Source: Spirochaetota bacterium (lineage in GTDB: Bacteria; Spirochaetota; UBA4802; UBA5368). From it: a DNA stretch of 39,865 bases. This document shows, one piece after another, positions 1-8,441 of the stretch. The notes under the pieces were generated by a model. The model searched no databases. It saw only the letters and a program-made list of their open reading frames with translations, and was not told the DNA's origin. The translations under genes were made by a program, and so were the position numbers. Each line of letters opens with the position of its first letter. The stretch's first letter is position 1. The stretch lies in NCBI GenBank assembly GCA_018263175.1, contig JADFDB010000007.1:1-39865 (forward strand), given 5' to 3'.

Positions 1-738
1 CTCGGCGTGCGTGTGGAGCACCCGGCGCGCCTCATCGATCGCATCCAGTATGGCGTGATGGCCGGACGCGGCCTGCTTCCCGCGGCCGAGTACCGCCTGG
101 CGCATACCAACCGGAAGAACGCCCGGGGCGTCTATTCCTTCTGCATGTGTCCGGGCGGGGAGGTCGTCAATGCCTCGTCCGAGGAGGGCATGCTCTGTGT
201 CAACGGCATGAGCTATTCGGGGAGGGACGGGGTCTATTCCAACGCCGCGATCGTCGTTACGGTCTCGCCGGGCGATCTCGGGCCGTCGCCTCTGGCGGGC
301 ATCGAACTCCAGCGGTCGATAGAGCGCAGGGCCTACGAGGCCGGTGGCGGCGGCTGGGTCGCACCGGCGGAGCGCATCGACGCTTTTCTGGCCGGGGTAC
401 GGGACGAGCGCGTGCCCCTGACGAGTTACCGTCCGGGAGTCAGGGCCGCGCGCCTGAGGGACTACCTTCCGGGCTGGATCGCCGACGAGATCGCTCTCGC
501 CTTAAAAAGTTTTGACAGGAAGATGAAGGGCTTTATAGGTGATGAGGGCGTAATCATCGGCGCGGAGACGCGCTCGTCATCGCCGGTGCGCGTCGTCCGC
601 GGCACCGATCTGCAGTCGGTAGCGCTGCCGTCCCTGTACCCGGTTGGGGAGGGCGCGGGCCATGCCGGGGGGATCGTGAGCTCCGCGGTCGACGGCATAC
701 GGGCGGCGGACGCGATCTGCCTGGCGTCGGGCGCCTGA
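1..738 (+). CDS. FAD-dependent dehydrogenase, COG2509 type (C-terminal part)
   Basis: The reading frame is open from base 1, so the gene starts upstream; the GTG at base 7 is only an internal codon. About 245 C-terminal residues remain of a family that is usually 450-530 residues long. The visible part has the conserved VRVEHPARLIDRIQYG segment, a cysteine-containing CMCPGGEVVNASSEEG stretch and the C-terminal FAD-contacting segment LYPVGEGAGHAGGIVSSA. These are characteristic of the uncharacterised NAD(FAD)-utilising dehydrogenases of COG2509, which are predicted soluble flavoproteins of unknown substrate. The N-terminal dinucleotide-binding fold lies outside the window. The next gene follows after 15 bases on the same strand, so the two may be co-transcribed. 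The family call is confident; the reaction is not known. Confidence 0.85.
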   Translation, partial: LGVRVEHPARLIDRIQYGVMAGRGLLPAAEYRLAHTNRKNARGVYSFCMCPGGEVVNASSEEGMLCVNGMSYSGRDGVYSNAAIVVTVSPGDLGPSPLAGIELQRSIERRAYEAGGGGWVAPAERIDAFLAGVRDERVPLTSYRPGVRAARLRDYLPGWIADEIALALKSFDRKMKGFIGDEGVIIGAETRSSSPVRVVRGTDLQSVALPSLYPVGEGAGHAGGIVSSAVDGIRAADAICLASGA

Positions 739-753
739 CCGGTACAAGCACGC

Positions 754-2928
754 ATGATGAAAATTAAAACGAGATTGGCCGCCGTATTTACGCGCGGCGA
801 CATGACGCGGCGAGGGACCGCGCTGTGGCGCTCCTTCGCCGTCGGCGCGGCCGTTTTCGCCTGCGCCTATATCTTCTGCCTGCTCTATTCCGCGTCGTTT
901 GCCGTGATGGGTGTGCGGGTGCAGGCGCTCGAGGATTTCGTCTTCGCTGAATTCAAATGGCTCATCCTGCTGCATCAGGTGAAGATTCTTGCCGCATATC
1001 TCGCGATCGGCGGCGCATCGGGCGCGGCGGCCGGCTATTGCATCCATCTCTGGTGCGCGGCGACGTCCCGGCGCGTCCAGGCCGGGAGGGCCGTTGTGCC
1101 GGTCGCTCTGTACAGCATGGCCTTTCTGCTCGCCTTTCTGCTCGCGGACATACGGAACCATCCCGCCCTGTATAACGAGCACTTTTATGCGCGCGGCCCG
1201 TTCCTCGCCGGCTTCCAGGTGTTCATAACGCATGCGGTGCCGGGACCCGTCATCGATGCGTTCAGACTCGTCGTATGCGCCGGCTTTATACCGATTGTGA
1301 TCGGCGTGATGTTCCGGCTCGGCGGGGTGGTCAATGGTGCCTGTGCCCGTCTTCCGCGCCGCGCGCTCATCGTCACCGCCGCGGGCGCCGTCCTCGCGGC
1401 GGTGATCTGGATCGTGCCGTTTAACCGGAACGACGGGCCGAACCTCATCATCATCGCCGCGGACTCGTTCCGCTACGACCGCGTTTCGGCCTGGGGGGCG
1501 CGCAGGGGCCTCACTCCGAACATCGACGCCCTCGTTTCGGAAGGAACGAGCTTCGGCGATTTCCACGTGCAGCTGCCGCGCACCTTCCCCTCGTGGTACA
1601 GCCTGCTGTCCGGCTGCTATCCGGCGCGGCACGGCATTCGCCACATGTTCCCCGCGAAGGACGAGCTCGCCGCCGCGCGGCTCGACCTGCCCGAGGTCCT
1701 CCGAAAAAACGGGTACCGCACCTCCGCCGTCGCCGATTATGCGGGGGACATTTTTTCGAGGATGAGCTGTTTCGACAGGGTGCGCGCGCCTTCGTTCAAT
1801 TTCACCACGCTCATCCGTCAGCGCGGCCTCGAGATCCATTTTTTTCTGCTGCCGTTCATTCAGAACGCGCCCGGACGCCGTCTGTTCCCGGAGTCGCGCG
1901 CCTTCGCGCAGAACTCCGACCCCGCGTTTCTCGTCGGGGACATCAAATCGGAGATCGACGCGCTTGCCGGGAAGAAGCGCTTTTTTCTCACCGTTTTTTT
2001 CTCGGCGACCCATTTCCCCTACGCCTCGCCGCACCCGTATTATAAAAAATTCACCGATCCCGCGTATCGCGGCGAATACCGCTATCTCAAGATCAACAAT
2101 CCGCTCAGCGAATCGCTCGTCACCGCTGACGACCGCCGCCAGATCGGCGGGCTCTTCGACGGTGCGTGCTCGGCGGTCGACGACGCCGTCGGCGAGATAG
2201 TCGCGCACCTGAAGCGCCGCGGGCTGTACGACGACAGCATCATCGTCTTCACCGCGGACCACGGAGAGAACCTCTACGATCACGGCCTCGATCTGGGCCA
2301 CGGTGAACATTTCCGCGGCGAGTACGCGACGCACGTGCCGATGGTGATCAAATTTCAGAGGGAGTATGCACCGGCGGCAAGGCTCCGGGGATACGAGGAG
2401 GTGGTGCAGCAGGTCGATTTTGCCCCGACGATGCTCGACGTTCTGGGGATGGAGGCGGCGGACATGGACGGGATTTCGTACCGGAGCGTCATCGAGGGAA
2501 AGGCGGCGCGCATACCGCGCATCGCCTACGCGGAAACCGGTATATGGTTCGTTGCGGAGGGCCCCCAGTTCTTCCAGCGCATGCGTATCCGCTATCCGGA
2601 CGTCAGCGTGCTCTGCGGCCTCGTGGAGCCCGGCAAGGACGTGGTGCTCAAGGACGAATACCGCGATTTGATCACCATCGCCAAGTACCGCACGGTGTTC
2701 GATGAAACCCACAAGCTCATTTACATGCCGACCCGCGACGGCGTGCGCTACGAGCTTTTACGCCGCGGCGATATGAAGTTCGTCAACCGCGCGCGGGAGG
2801 AGAGCGCCGCGTTCGCGCGCCTGGAACGCGCGCTGCGCGAAACCGTTTTACGCAGCGAAAAGGTGACCGCAGTGAACGGATTTTTCATTCCAAAAAGGGA
2901 GAGAAGACCATGGATCTCGCGAGACTGA
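754..2928 (+). CDS. Membrane-anchored sulfatase/phosphotransferase-superfamily protein
   Basis: This 724-residue protein has about five hydrophobic segments in its first 225 residues (roughly 25-50, 66-90, 105-130, 168-190 and 203-222). A sulfatase/alkaline-phosphatase-fold catalytic domain follows. The first metal site is at IIAADSFRYDR, and the second is the TADHGENLYDHG motif together with GHGEH. The nucleophile region reads LPRTFPSWYSLLSG: threonine replaces the Cys/Ser that true sulfatases convert to formylglycine, and the following Arg is Trp. A Thr nucleophile is the pattern of LtaS-, EptA- and OpgB-type phosphotransferases and of phosphodiesterases. The membrane anchor followed by a catalytic domain also fits those families, probably facing the periplasm. 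No clear Shine-Dalgarno sequence precedes the ATG at 754, so a later start (for example 757 or 802) is possible. The 3' end overlaps the next gene by 19 bases. Confidence 0.85.
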   Translation: MMKIKTRLAAVFTRGDMTRRGTALWRSFAVGAAVFACAYIFCLLYSASFAVMGVRVQALEDFVFAEFKWLILLHQVKILAAYLAIGGASGAAAGYCIHLWCAATSRRVQAGRAVVPVALYSMAFLLAFLLADIRNHPALYNEHFYARGPFLAGFQVFITHAVPGPVIDAFRLVVCAGFIPIVIGVMFRLGGVVNGACARLPRRALIVTAAGAVLAAVIWIVPFNRNDGPNLIIIAADSFRYDRVSAWGARRGLTPNIDALVSEGTSFGDFHVQLPRTFPSWYSLLSGCYPARHGIRHMFPAKDELAAARLDLPEVLRKNGYRTSAVADYAGDIFSRMSCFDRVRAPSFNFTTLIRQRGLEIHFFLLPFIQNAPGRRLFPESRAFAQNSDPAFLVGDIKSEIDALAGKKRFFLTVFFSATHFPYASPHPYYKKFTDPAYRGEYRYLKINNPLSESLVTADDRRQIGGLFDGACSAVDDAVGEIVAHLKRRGLYDDSIIVFTADHGENLYDHGLDLGHGEHFRGEYATHVPMVIKFQREYAPAARLRGYEEVVQQVDFAPTMLDVLGMEAADMDGISYRSVIEGKAARIPRIAYAETGIWFVAEGPQFFQRMRIRYPDVSVLCGLVEPGKDVVLKDEYRDLITIAKYRTVFDETHKLIYMPTRDGVRYELLRRGDMKFVNRAREESAAFARLERALRETVLRSEKVTAVNGFFIPKRERRPWISRD

Positions 2929-4799
2929 AGCTCGTGAACACGCATAAAATCGGGGAGCGCGGCCACTTCCCCCGGCCGGACCTCGTCAGAAACCCGAGCT
3001 ACTCGCTGGACGGGGAATGGCTGCTGTGCCCCGACCGCAAGGCCATGGGGCGGTTCCGGGGCTGGCAGAACAGGGACTTCGGCCTGCGCACACTGCGGGG
3101 CGCTTCGAACGCACTCGCCGAAGACGCGTCGATACACCGCGTGCGCGTGCCGTTCCCGCTCGAATCGGCGGTGAACCAGCGCGAGCTCGCGCAGTGCGGG
3201 CTTGGCCCCGCGGCCATAGCCTCGCACCGGGCCTTCTGGTACTACCGATATTTCAAACGTCCGGCCGACCTCGCGGCGGGCGTACTCAAGTTCGGGGCGG
3301 TCGATTACCGGGCCTCCGTCTGGCTTAACGGCGTGTTTCTCGGCGAGCACGAGGGGGGCTATACGCCGTTCGAGTTTGTCGTCGAAAAGTTCGAGGAGGA
3401 GAACGTGCTTACAGTGCTCGTCGAGGATTCCCGCTCCATGAGCCAGGTCCGCGGCAAGCAGACCTTTTTAAAGAAGCCCTTTATGATCTGGTATCCGGGA
3501 TGCACCGGCATCTGGCAGCCGGTCTGGATTGAGCCGCTGGGCAGGGTCTATTGCGACGGCCTTCGCTGTCTCAGGGACGAGCGCGGGGGGGCGGTATTCT
3601 CGCTCGACATACGCAGCGCGCGCGGAGTGCATCCGGGGAATGTCGAGGTGTCGCTTCGGCTCTACGCCTCCCAGGTCCACGAGCAGGGTCGCGGCATCCT
3701 GAAGACGCCGCTTCGTGAGTTCCGCGAATTCGTCGCGCTCGACGCCATGGGGCGGGGCCACGTCGACATAAGCGTGCCCGAGAAGCTGCTCAGCAAGTGG
3801 AGCGTCGACTGGCCGGGAATGCACCCGGTGGAGATCGGGCTCGGGCAGGGCAAAAAGGAAATCGATACGCTCTACCTTCTCTACGGCAGACGTCAGATAG
3901 GCGTGGAGTCGGGGATCATCAAGCTGAACGGGAAGAAGCTCTACCAGAAGCTCCTTCTCAACCAGGGATATTACGGCGACGGGCACTATTCGCCCGAATC
4001 GCCGGAGCGGTTCAGGGCCGACATCGAGCTCATGAAGAAGGCCGGATTCAATGGATGCAGGATGCACCAGAAGATCGAACACCCGGCGTTTCTGTACTGG
4101 GCGGACCTGCTCGGCTTCCTGACGTGGGAGGAGATGCCCTCGTACTATCGTCCCTCCGCGGGCAACATGAAGAGGCTCGAGCGCGAGCTCTCGGAGGCGA
4201 TGCGCCGCGACGCGCTCCATCCCTCGGTCATCACGCTCGTGCTCTACAACGAGAGCTGGGGAATCTACAACGCCTTCGTGTCGAAAAAGGCGCGCGACGG
4301 CGTTATCGGACTCTTCGACCGGTGCCGGCGCGCGTATCCGGCGTACCTCATCATCGACAACAGCGGCTTTCACCACCTCAAGACCGACATCGCCGATATC
4401 CATCATTACATACCGACGATCGAGGAGACGGAGGAGTTCTACTCCCTGCTCTCGAAGGGGGTTCGCGAGGCGCCTCTCTGGTATAATTTTATAAGAATGA
4501 TCCTGGGCAGGGAGAACGCCCAGACGCCGTTTCTGCGGGGCTACGGGGAAACCGCGAGCCCCCTCGTCGTCAGCGAATTCGGCGGGTACGGGTTCGGCAT
4601 GTATAAACACGAGGGGATGCCGCTTGACGACTTCTTGAAGAAACACATCGAAGCCATCTCGCGGTTCCCGGCCATTCAGGGGCTCTGCTACACGCAGTTT
4701 GCCGACACTTTCCAGGAGCAAAACGGCCTTTTCACCGAGGACCGTCAGCCGAAAAGCCGGAAGGTCCGCGACTACCTCGCGAAGCTCCTGCCGCGGTAG
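2910..4799 (+). CDS. Glycoside hydrolase family 2 protein (beta-galactosidase/glucuronidase-like)
   Basis: The 629-residue protein has the GH2 order: an N-terminal sugar-binding jelly-roll domain (about 30-210, with YYRYF and VWLNGVFLGEHEGGYTPF), an immunoglobulin-like middle domain, and a TIM barrel from about residue 335. The acid/base glutamate is E448 in YNESWG and the nucleophile is E556 in VSEFGGYG; both are present, so it should be active. The start is supported by an AGGGAGAGAAG ribosome-binding site just before the ATG. No signal peptide is seen, so it is probably cytoplasmic. It overlaps the preceding sulfatase-superfamily gene by 19 bases, which implies translational coupling. A joint role in trimming or remodelling a decorated glycan is inference. 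The exact sugar cannot be read from the sequence. Confidence 0.9.
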   Translation: MDLARLKLVNTHKIGERGHFPRPDLVRNPSYSLDGEWLLCPDRKAMGRFRGWQNRDFGLRTLRGASNALAEDASIHRVRVPFPLESAVNQRELAQCGLGPAAIASHRAFWYYRYFKRPADLAAGVLKFGAVDYRASVWLNGVFLGEHEGGYTPFEFVVEKFEEENVLTVLVEDSRSMSQVRGKQTFLKKPFMIWYPGCTGIWQPVWIEPLGRVYCDGLRCLRDERGGAVFSLDIRSARGVHPGNVEVSLRLYASQVHEQGRGILKTPLREFREFVALDAMGRGHVDISVPEKLLSKWSVDWPGMHPVEIGLGQGKKEIDTLYLLYGRRQIGVESGIIKLNGKKLYQKLLLNQGYYGDGHYSPESPERFRADIELMKKAGFNGCRMHQKIEHPAFLYWADLLGFLTWEEMPSYYRPSAGNMKRLERELSEAMRRDALHPSVITLVLYNESWGIYNAFVSKKARDGVIGLFDRCRRAYPAYLIIDNSGFHHLKTDIADIHHYIPTIEETEEFYSLLSKGVREAPLWYNFIRMILGRENAQTPFLRGYGETASPLVVSEFGGYGFGMYKHEGMPLDDFLKKHIEAISRFPAIQGLCYTQFADTFQEQNGLFTEDRQPKSRKVRDYLAKLLPR

Positions 4800-4821
4800 G
4801 TTTTTAGCCGATATTTTGATA

Positions 4822-4850
4822 TTGCGCGGGAGAATCCCGGCCGATATTAT
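4822..4850 (+). promoter_or_regulatory. Sigma-70-type promoter ahead of the secreted protein-fliM pair
   Basis: TTGCGC (4822-4827), a 17-base spacer and TATTAT (4845-4850) lie 32 bases before the GTG start at 4883. Purine-rich AAGGAGAAA and GGGAAGGA follow downstream of the predicted transcription start. The -10 hexamer matches five of six consensus positions and the spacing is ideal. Confidence 0.5.
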
Positions 4851-4882
4851 TAAGGAGAAATCTTTCAGGGAAGGATATCGCT

Positions 4883-5857
4883 GTGCGTGAGATCCTGTAT
4901 CGCCGTGCTCGTGGAGGGAAGGTCGTCGCGCTTGTGGCGCTGGCCGCTCTGGCCTTCGCGGGCCTTCATGCCGAGGCCTCCGGCCAGACGGCGGGGCCGG
5001 CCGGTTCGCCGTTTGTCCTCGTAATCCAGATGGACCGCTCCTCGTTCGCCGAGGACGAGCCGGTGGCGCTCAACCTGATCATCAAAAACACCTCCGACCA
5101 GAAGGAGCACTTTGTCTCGTACGACGTTTCGTACACCACCTATCAGCCGGTGGTCTACGACGCGCAGGGAAGGGAGGCCGCGATCACCGTGCCGTACCGG
5201 CTTATGAATCGAAGTGTGGAGGAGGTCATACGCGATCTGTATCCCCGCGCGATCGAGCTTTTGCCGAACGAGACCCTCACGCACACCGTAAACCTGCGAA
5301 ACCTGTACGATCTGCGAACCGGATCGGAATACCGGGTGCGCGGCTTTTTTCTGCCCGACATGCAAAACCCGTCGGCGCTGCCGAGCTCCAACATCCTTTC
5401 ATTCAAAATAGTCCGCGCGCCGGGGCTCGTGAAGAAAAGCGGCGTGGTGCGCCAGGAGCGGGGGGTGTCCCCGTCCGAGGTCGTGCTCCTCGCGCTTACC
5501 GCCGAGAAGAACGAAACCTGGGACCGACTCTACAAGTATATAAAGGCCGAAAGCTTCATCAACGCCTTTCCCGATTACGTGCGCCTGTATAACGCCGCCG
5601 ACGATATCGAAAAATTGAAAATACTCGAGGATTTCGCTAAATTTCTGGCACGGCACAGGGACGACTATATACGGGACTTTTCGGTTACCGACGAGGTTTT
5701 TCTTCCCGGAAAGAATATCGCCTACGTGGACGTGGTCGTCAACCGGTACGGCCCGAGACTCCCGTTTCGTTACAAGTACCGGTATACGCTTGAAAAAACG
5801 AGGGATCACTGGCTTATAATTGACCTTGAAGCGACCGTAGTAAAGGGTGAACGATAA
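4883..5857 (+). CDS. Secreted protein of unknown function, upstream of fliM
   Basis: The 324-residue product has an N-terminal signal peptide: basic residues, then the hydrophobic VVALVALAALAFAGLHA, with cleavage likely near residue 30-35. I do not recognise a named family. The first half (about 40-175) is beta-rich and resembles an immunoglobulin-like domain of the 'intracellular proteinase inhibitor/BsuPI' style: FAEDEPVALNLIIKNTSDQKEHF, then a hydrophobic strand and LLPNETLTHTVNL. This comparison is tentative. The C-terminal half has a helical segment and a beta segment ending DHWLIIDLEATVVK, reminiscent of small NTF2-like or DUF4878-style domains. The start is GTG, preceded by a purine-rich GGGAAGGA. 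Its TAA stop overlaps the fliM ATG by one base, so it is in one operon with fliM and may serve the cell envelope around the flagellum (inference). Confidence 0.8.
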   Translation: MREILYRRARGGKVVALVALAALAFAGLHAEASGQTAGPAGSPFVLVIQMDRSSFAEDEPVALNLIIKNTSDQKEHFVSYDVSYTTYQPVVYDAQGREAAITVPYRLMNRSVEEVIRDLYPRAIELLPNETLTHTVNLRNLYDLRTGSEYRVRGFFLPDMQNPSALPSSNILSFKIVRAPGLVKKSGVVRQERGVSPSEVVLLALTAEKNETWDRLYKYIKAESFINAFPDYVRLYNAADDIEKLKILEDFAKFLARHRDDYIRDFSVTDEVFLPGKNIAYVDVVVNRYGPRLPFRYKYRYTLEKTRDHWLIIDLEATVVKGER

Positions 5858-6882
5858 TGACCGAGATACTGTCCCAGGACGAAATTGATGCGCTATTGAC
5901 CGCGATATCCACCGGCGAGGTGGATACGACCGATTACAGCGCGGCGAAGGAGCAGCGGAAGGTCAAGATTTACGATTTCCGACGCCCGGACAAGTTTTCG
6001 AAAGACCAGATTCGCACGCTGCAGATGATGCACGAGACCTTCGCGCGTCTGACCACCACCGCGCTCTCGGCACAGCTTCGCGCGCTCGTGAGCGTGCACG
6101 TGGCGTCCGTCGACCAGCTCACCTACGAGGAGTTCATACGCTCCATCCCGAACCCGACGACGCTCGCGGTCATCAATATGGACCCGCTCAAGGGTTCGGC
6201 CGTGCTCGAGATCGACCCTTCCATCACCTTTACGATCATCGACAAGCTCTTCGGCGGCATGGGCGAATCGGCCAAGATCAGCCGCGAGCTTACCGACATC
6301 GAGCTTTCGGTGATGGAGGGCATCATAGTCCGCATACTCGGCAATCTCCGCGAGGCGTGGTCGAACGTCATCGACCTTCGGCCCCGTCTCGGAAACATCG
6401 AGACCAATCCCCAGTTCGCCCAGATCGTCCCCCCCAACGACATGGTGGTGCTCATCACCCTCGAGACCAAGGTGGGCGAGGTCGAGGGCATGACGAACCT
6501 GTGTATTCCCTACATCACCATCGAGCCCGTCATCTCCAAGCTCTCGGCGCAGTACTGGTACTCGAGCATACGCAAGGGTGCCACCGACGAGAACATGTCG
6601 ATCATCCAGAGCCGTCTGGAAACGGTCGAGCTTCCGGTCATAGCGGAGATCGGCGAGGTCGAGATCACGATGCAGGAGGTGCTGGATCTCATGGTCGGCG
6701 ACGTCGTCAAGCTCACCGACACCAAGATCAGTTCCGACATGGCGCTTCGCATCGGCGGGCGGAAGAAATATAAATGCCGGCCCGGCGTGGTGGGGAGCCG
6801 CGTGGCGATCCAGATAGGGGAGAAGATCGAGGAGATCTCCGACGAGATGCTCATCAGCAAACGAAGCGAGGACGATTTGTAG
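5857..6882 (+). CDS. fliM: Flagellar motor switch protein FliM
   Basis: The 341-residue length is normal for FliM. The N-terminus MTEILSQDEIDALL is the conserved CheY-P-binding motif. The middle domain (about 45-230) has the CheC-like fold, including SIPNPTTLAVINMDPLKGSAVLEIDP and LFGG. The C-terminal SPOA (FliN-like) domain covers about 255-330. FliM sits in the cytoplasmic C-ring, binds phospho-CheY and switches rotation; in a spirochaete it acts on periplasmic flagella. The ATG overlaps the previous stop codon (TAATG), so expression is coupled to the secreted protein upstream. The gene converges with the minus-strand M23-like gene, with only 12 bases between them and no visible terminator. 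Confidence 0.97.
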   Translation: MTEILSQDEIDALLTAISTGEVDTTDYSAAKEQRKVKIYDFRRPDKFSKDQIRTLQMMHETFARLTTTALSAQLRALVSVHVASVDQLTYEEFIRSIPNPTTLAVINMDPLKGSAVLEIDPSITFTIIDKLFGGMGESAKISRELTDIELSVMEGIIVRILGNLREAWSNVIDLRPRLGNIETNPQFAQIVPPNDMVVLITLETKVGEVEGMTNLCIPYITIEPVISKLSAQYWYSSIRKGATDENMSIIQSRLETVELPVIAEIGEVEITMQEVLDLMVGDVVKLTDTKISSDMALRIGGRKKYKCRPGVVGSRVAIQIGEKIEEISDEMLISKRSEDDL

Positions 6883-6894
6883 AGAGAAGCGCTT

Positions 6895-7908
6895 TTACTG
6901 GACGATCTTGTTGAGGTAGGGGGCCGGATCGACGAAGTCCGTCCCTATTTTTATCTGATAAAAGCATACGGGCCGCGTGGCCTTGCCGGTCCGTCCGACG
7001 TACGCGATCACCTCTCCCTTGCCCACCTTCTGGTCGATGCTCGCCGAAACGCGCTGGCAGTGCGAATATACCGTAACAAAGCCGTACTTGTGCGATATCG
7101 CCACCGAAAGGCCCGTAACGGGGTCCCACCAGATATTTTCGACCTTGCCGGGGGCGGTAGTGCGGATCTCGGCGCCGGGGAACGAGGCTATGTCGAGGCC
7201 CTGGTGATATTCCTTTTTGAACGTATAGGGCGAGGTGCGTTCGCCGAAGCGTGAAACCACGTAGCCGTCGACCGGCCAGATGGACGGCGTGTTCTCTATG
7301 ATCTTCCGCCGCGCCTCGAGGAAGACCTTGATCTTCTCGAGCACCTCTTTGGTCGTCCGGAGTTCGCGCTCCATCTCCTCGATATTGAGGACTTCCACGG
7401 TCGGAGAGTCCTGCTCGCCGGCCACATTCTGCGGCTCGGGATTGGGGTTCCCCCCCTTGGCCCAGAGTGAATCCACGTTGTTTCCGGGCGTAAGCGAATA
7501 GAGGTAGGTGATCTCCGGCTTGAACTTCTGGAAGATGTCGTACAGCCGGTTTATCTCTTCCTTGTAGCGGGTTATCTGAATTTTCGAGTACGAGCCGTAC
7601 ATCTTGAGCTTCGATATCTCCTTGATCGTCGAGGTATGGTTTACGATGACGATGGAGGTGACGACGACGATCGCGACGACCGCTCCGACGATGGAGAAGA
7701 CGGCGAACAGGGACAGATGGAAGTTCGCGATCTTTTTGGCGGAGTGCGGGATGAACATGATCGTGACCCGCTCGCGTCCCTTCTTGACGAAGAGGTCCCA
7801 TTTCGTCCGGGCCCTCTCCGCGAGCTCGCCGAAGCGGTCGCCGAAGAACCGGCGGATGTCCTCCTGAAGGTCGTTGAGATTCGAGTCCCTGAACGGGTTT
7901 AGGCCCAT
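6895..7908 (-). CDS. Degenerate M23 (LytM-like) family membrane protein
   Basis: The 337-residue protein has a cytoplasmic N-terminal segment, one transmembrane helix (about 65-90), a coiled-coil-prone region (about 95-205) and a C-terminal LytM/M23 domain (about 210-335). The first zinc motif is intact as H235QGLD239. H283 in YSHC corresponds to a catalytic histidine. The final H-x-H motif, normally PHLHFEI, reads PVCFYQI (V314, F316), so one zinc ligand and one catalytic residue are missing. By analogy with EnvC/NlpD-type proteins it may be a non-enzymatic regulator or scaffold of cell-wall hydrolysis (inference). The start codon follows CACAGGAGAAGC, a good ribosome-binding site. Upstream lie repeat copy A and the flagellin leader. 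Confidence 0.9.
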   Translation of the reverse strand: MGLNPFRDSNLNDLQEDIRRFFGDRFGELAERARTKWDLFVKKGRERVTIMFIPHSAKKIANFHLSLFAVFSIVGAVVAIVVVTSIVIVNHTSTIKEISKLKMYGSYSKIQITRYKEEINRLYDIFQKFKPEITYLYSLTPGNNVDSLWAKGGNPNPEPQNVAGEQDSPTVEVLNIEEMERELRTTKEVLEKIKVFLEARRKIIENTPSIWPVDGYVVSRFGERTSPYTFKKEYHQGLDIASFPGAEIRTTAPGKVENIWWDPVTGLSVAISHKYGFVTVYSHCQRVSASIDQKVGKGEVIAYVGRTGKATRPVCFYQIKIGTDFVDPAPYLNKIVQ

Positions 7909-7998
7909 GCTTCTCCTGTGGGTGATTGCGGTAGCCGCGGATTTGACAGCGCTACTATACCTGTCGGAAGAATAGTGTCAAGGTATTTCCAAAAAATA

Positions 7999-8084
7999 GA
8001 GCTGTTGCATAGCTGGAATTAATCCGGTTTTCCCCCGCCGCAGGCTTGGGAAAACCGGCCATGCGCAAGATTATGAAACAAGTC
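7999..8084 (+). repeat. Intergenic palindromic element, copy A
   Basis: This 86-base member of the repeat family starts with GAGCTGTTGCATA and ends with ATGAAACAAGTC, an imperfect terminal inverted repeat. The centre is a GC-rich palindrome, CCGGTTTTCCCCCGCCGCAGG...GGGAAAACCGG, whose arms CCGGTTTTCCC and GGGAAAACCGG are perfect complements. It lies between the M23-like gene and flaB, oriented like the copies at 23163 and 32828. The left flank is AAAAAATA, matching the A/T-rich flank of other copies. Confidence 0.75.
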
Positions 8085-8441
8085 CGATATATGCGGATAT
8101 GATTATTTTAGTGTATTTTGTTGTATTGCAATACCCTGAACGGGCCGGCGATGGATTTCAGACTCCGAGGCATGTTAAAAAAAAGAAAAAACGCTCACGT
8201 TAAAAATCAGCCTGCCGAAATAAAGATTAAGGGAAAGTCCGCGAAAATAATTAGAAAGGGGCTGAATGTATATGATATTTAGCCATAAAATCATATAAAC
8301 GCCAATAAAAGTCTTAAATCGTCTGTAATCGCCTTCAATTAAGCAGTTATCGATTCCGAAGATAGTATCGTACGGGACTGTTTCCCGGTACGGAACGGCA
8401 AGGAGGCCGGTCCGGCGCACGAAGATTCATGGAGGAATCGA
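8085..8441 (+). other. AT-rich leader region of the first flagellin gene
   Basis: This stretch is clearly more AT-rich than its surroundings and holds no convincing gene. An imperfect hairpin at 8369-8392 (CGTACGGGA pairing with TCCCGGTACG, one bulge) lies about 50 bases before the flaB start and could be in the 5' untranslated leader. TTAAGCAGTT...CGAAGATAG around 8339-8366 loosely resembles a sigma-28 promoter, but spacing and match are poor, so no promoter is called. A GGAGGA ribosome-binding site stands directly before the GTG at 8442. Confidence 0.4.

Noticed and set aside
577-2712. A 711-codon open frame on the minus strand
   Set aside because: It is antisense to the FAD-dehydrogenase end and the sulfatase-fold gene. 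High GC content keeps such frames open; the translation is Arg/His/Glu-rich and shows no domain, whereas the plus-strand frames carry clear motifs.
3468-4721. A 417-codon open frame on the minus strand
   Set aside because: It is a mirror frame of the GH2 gene, whose catalytic motifs are intact on the plus strand.
8175-8420. An 81-codon minus-strand frame in the AT-rich leader before flaB
   Set aside because: It has no ribosome-binding site, an odd aromatic-rich composition, and lies in a region that looks like a leader. AT-rich non-coding DNA explains it.
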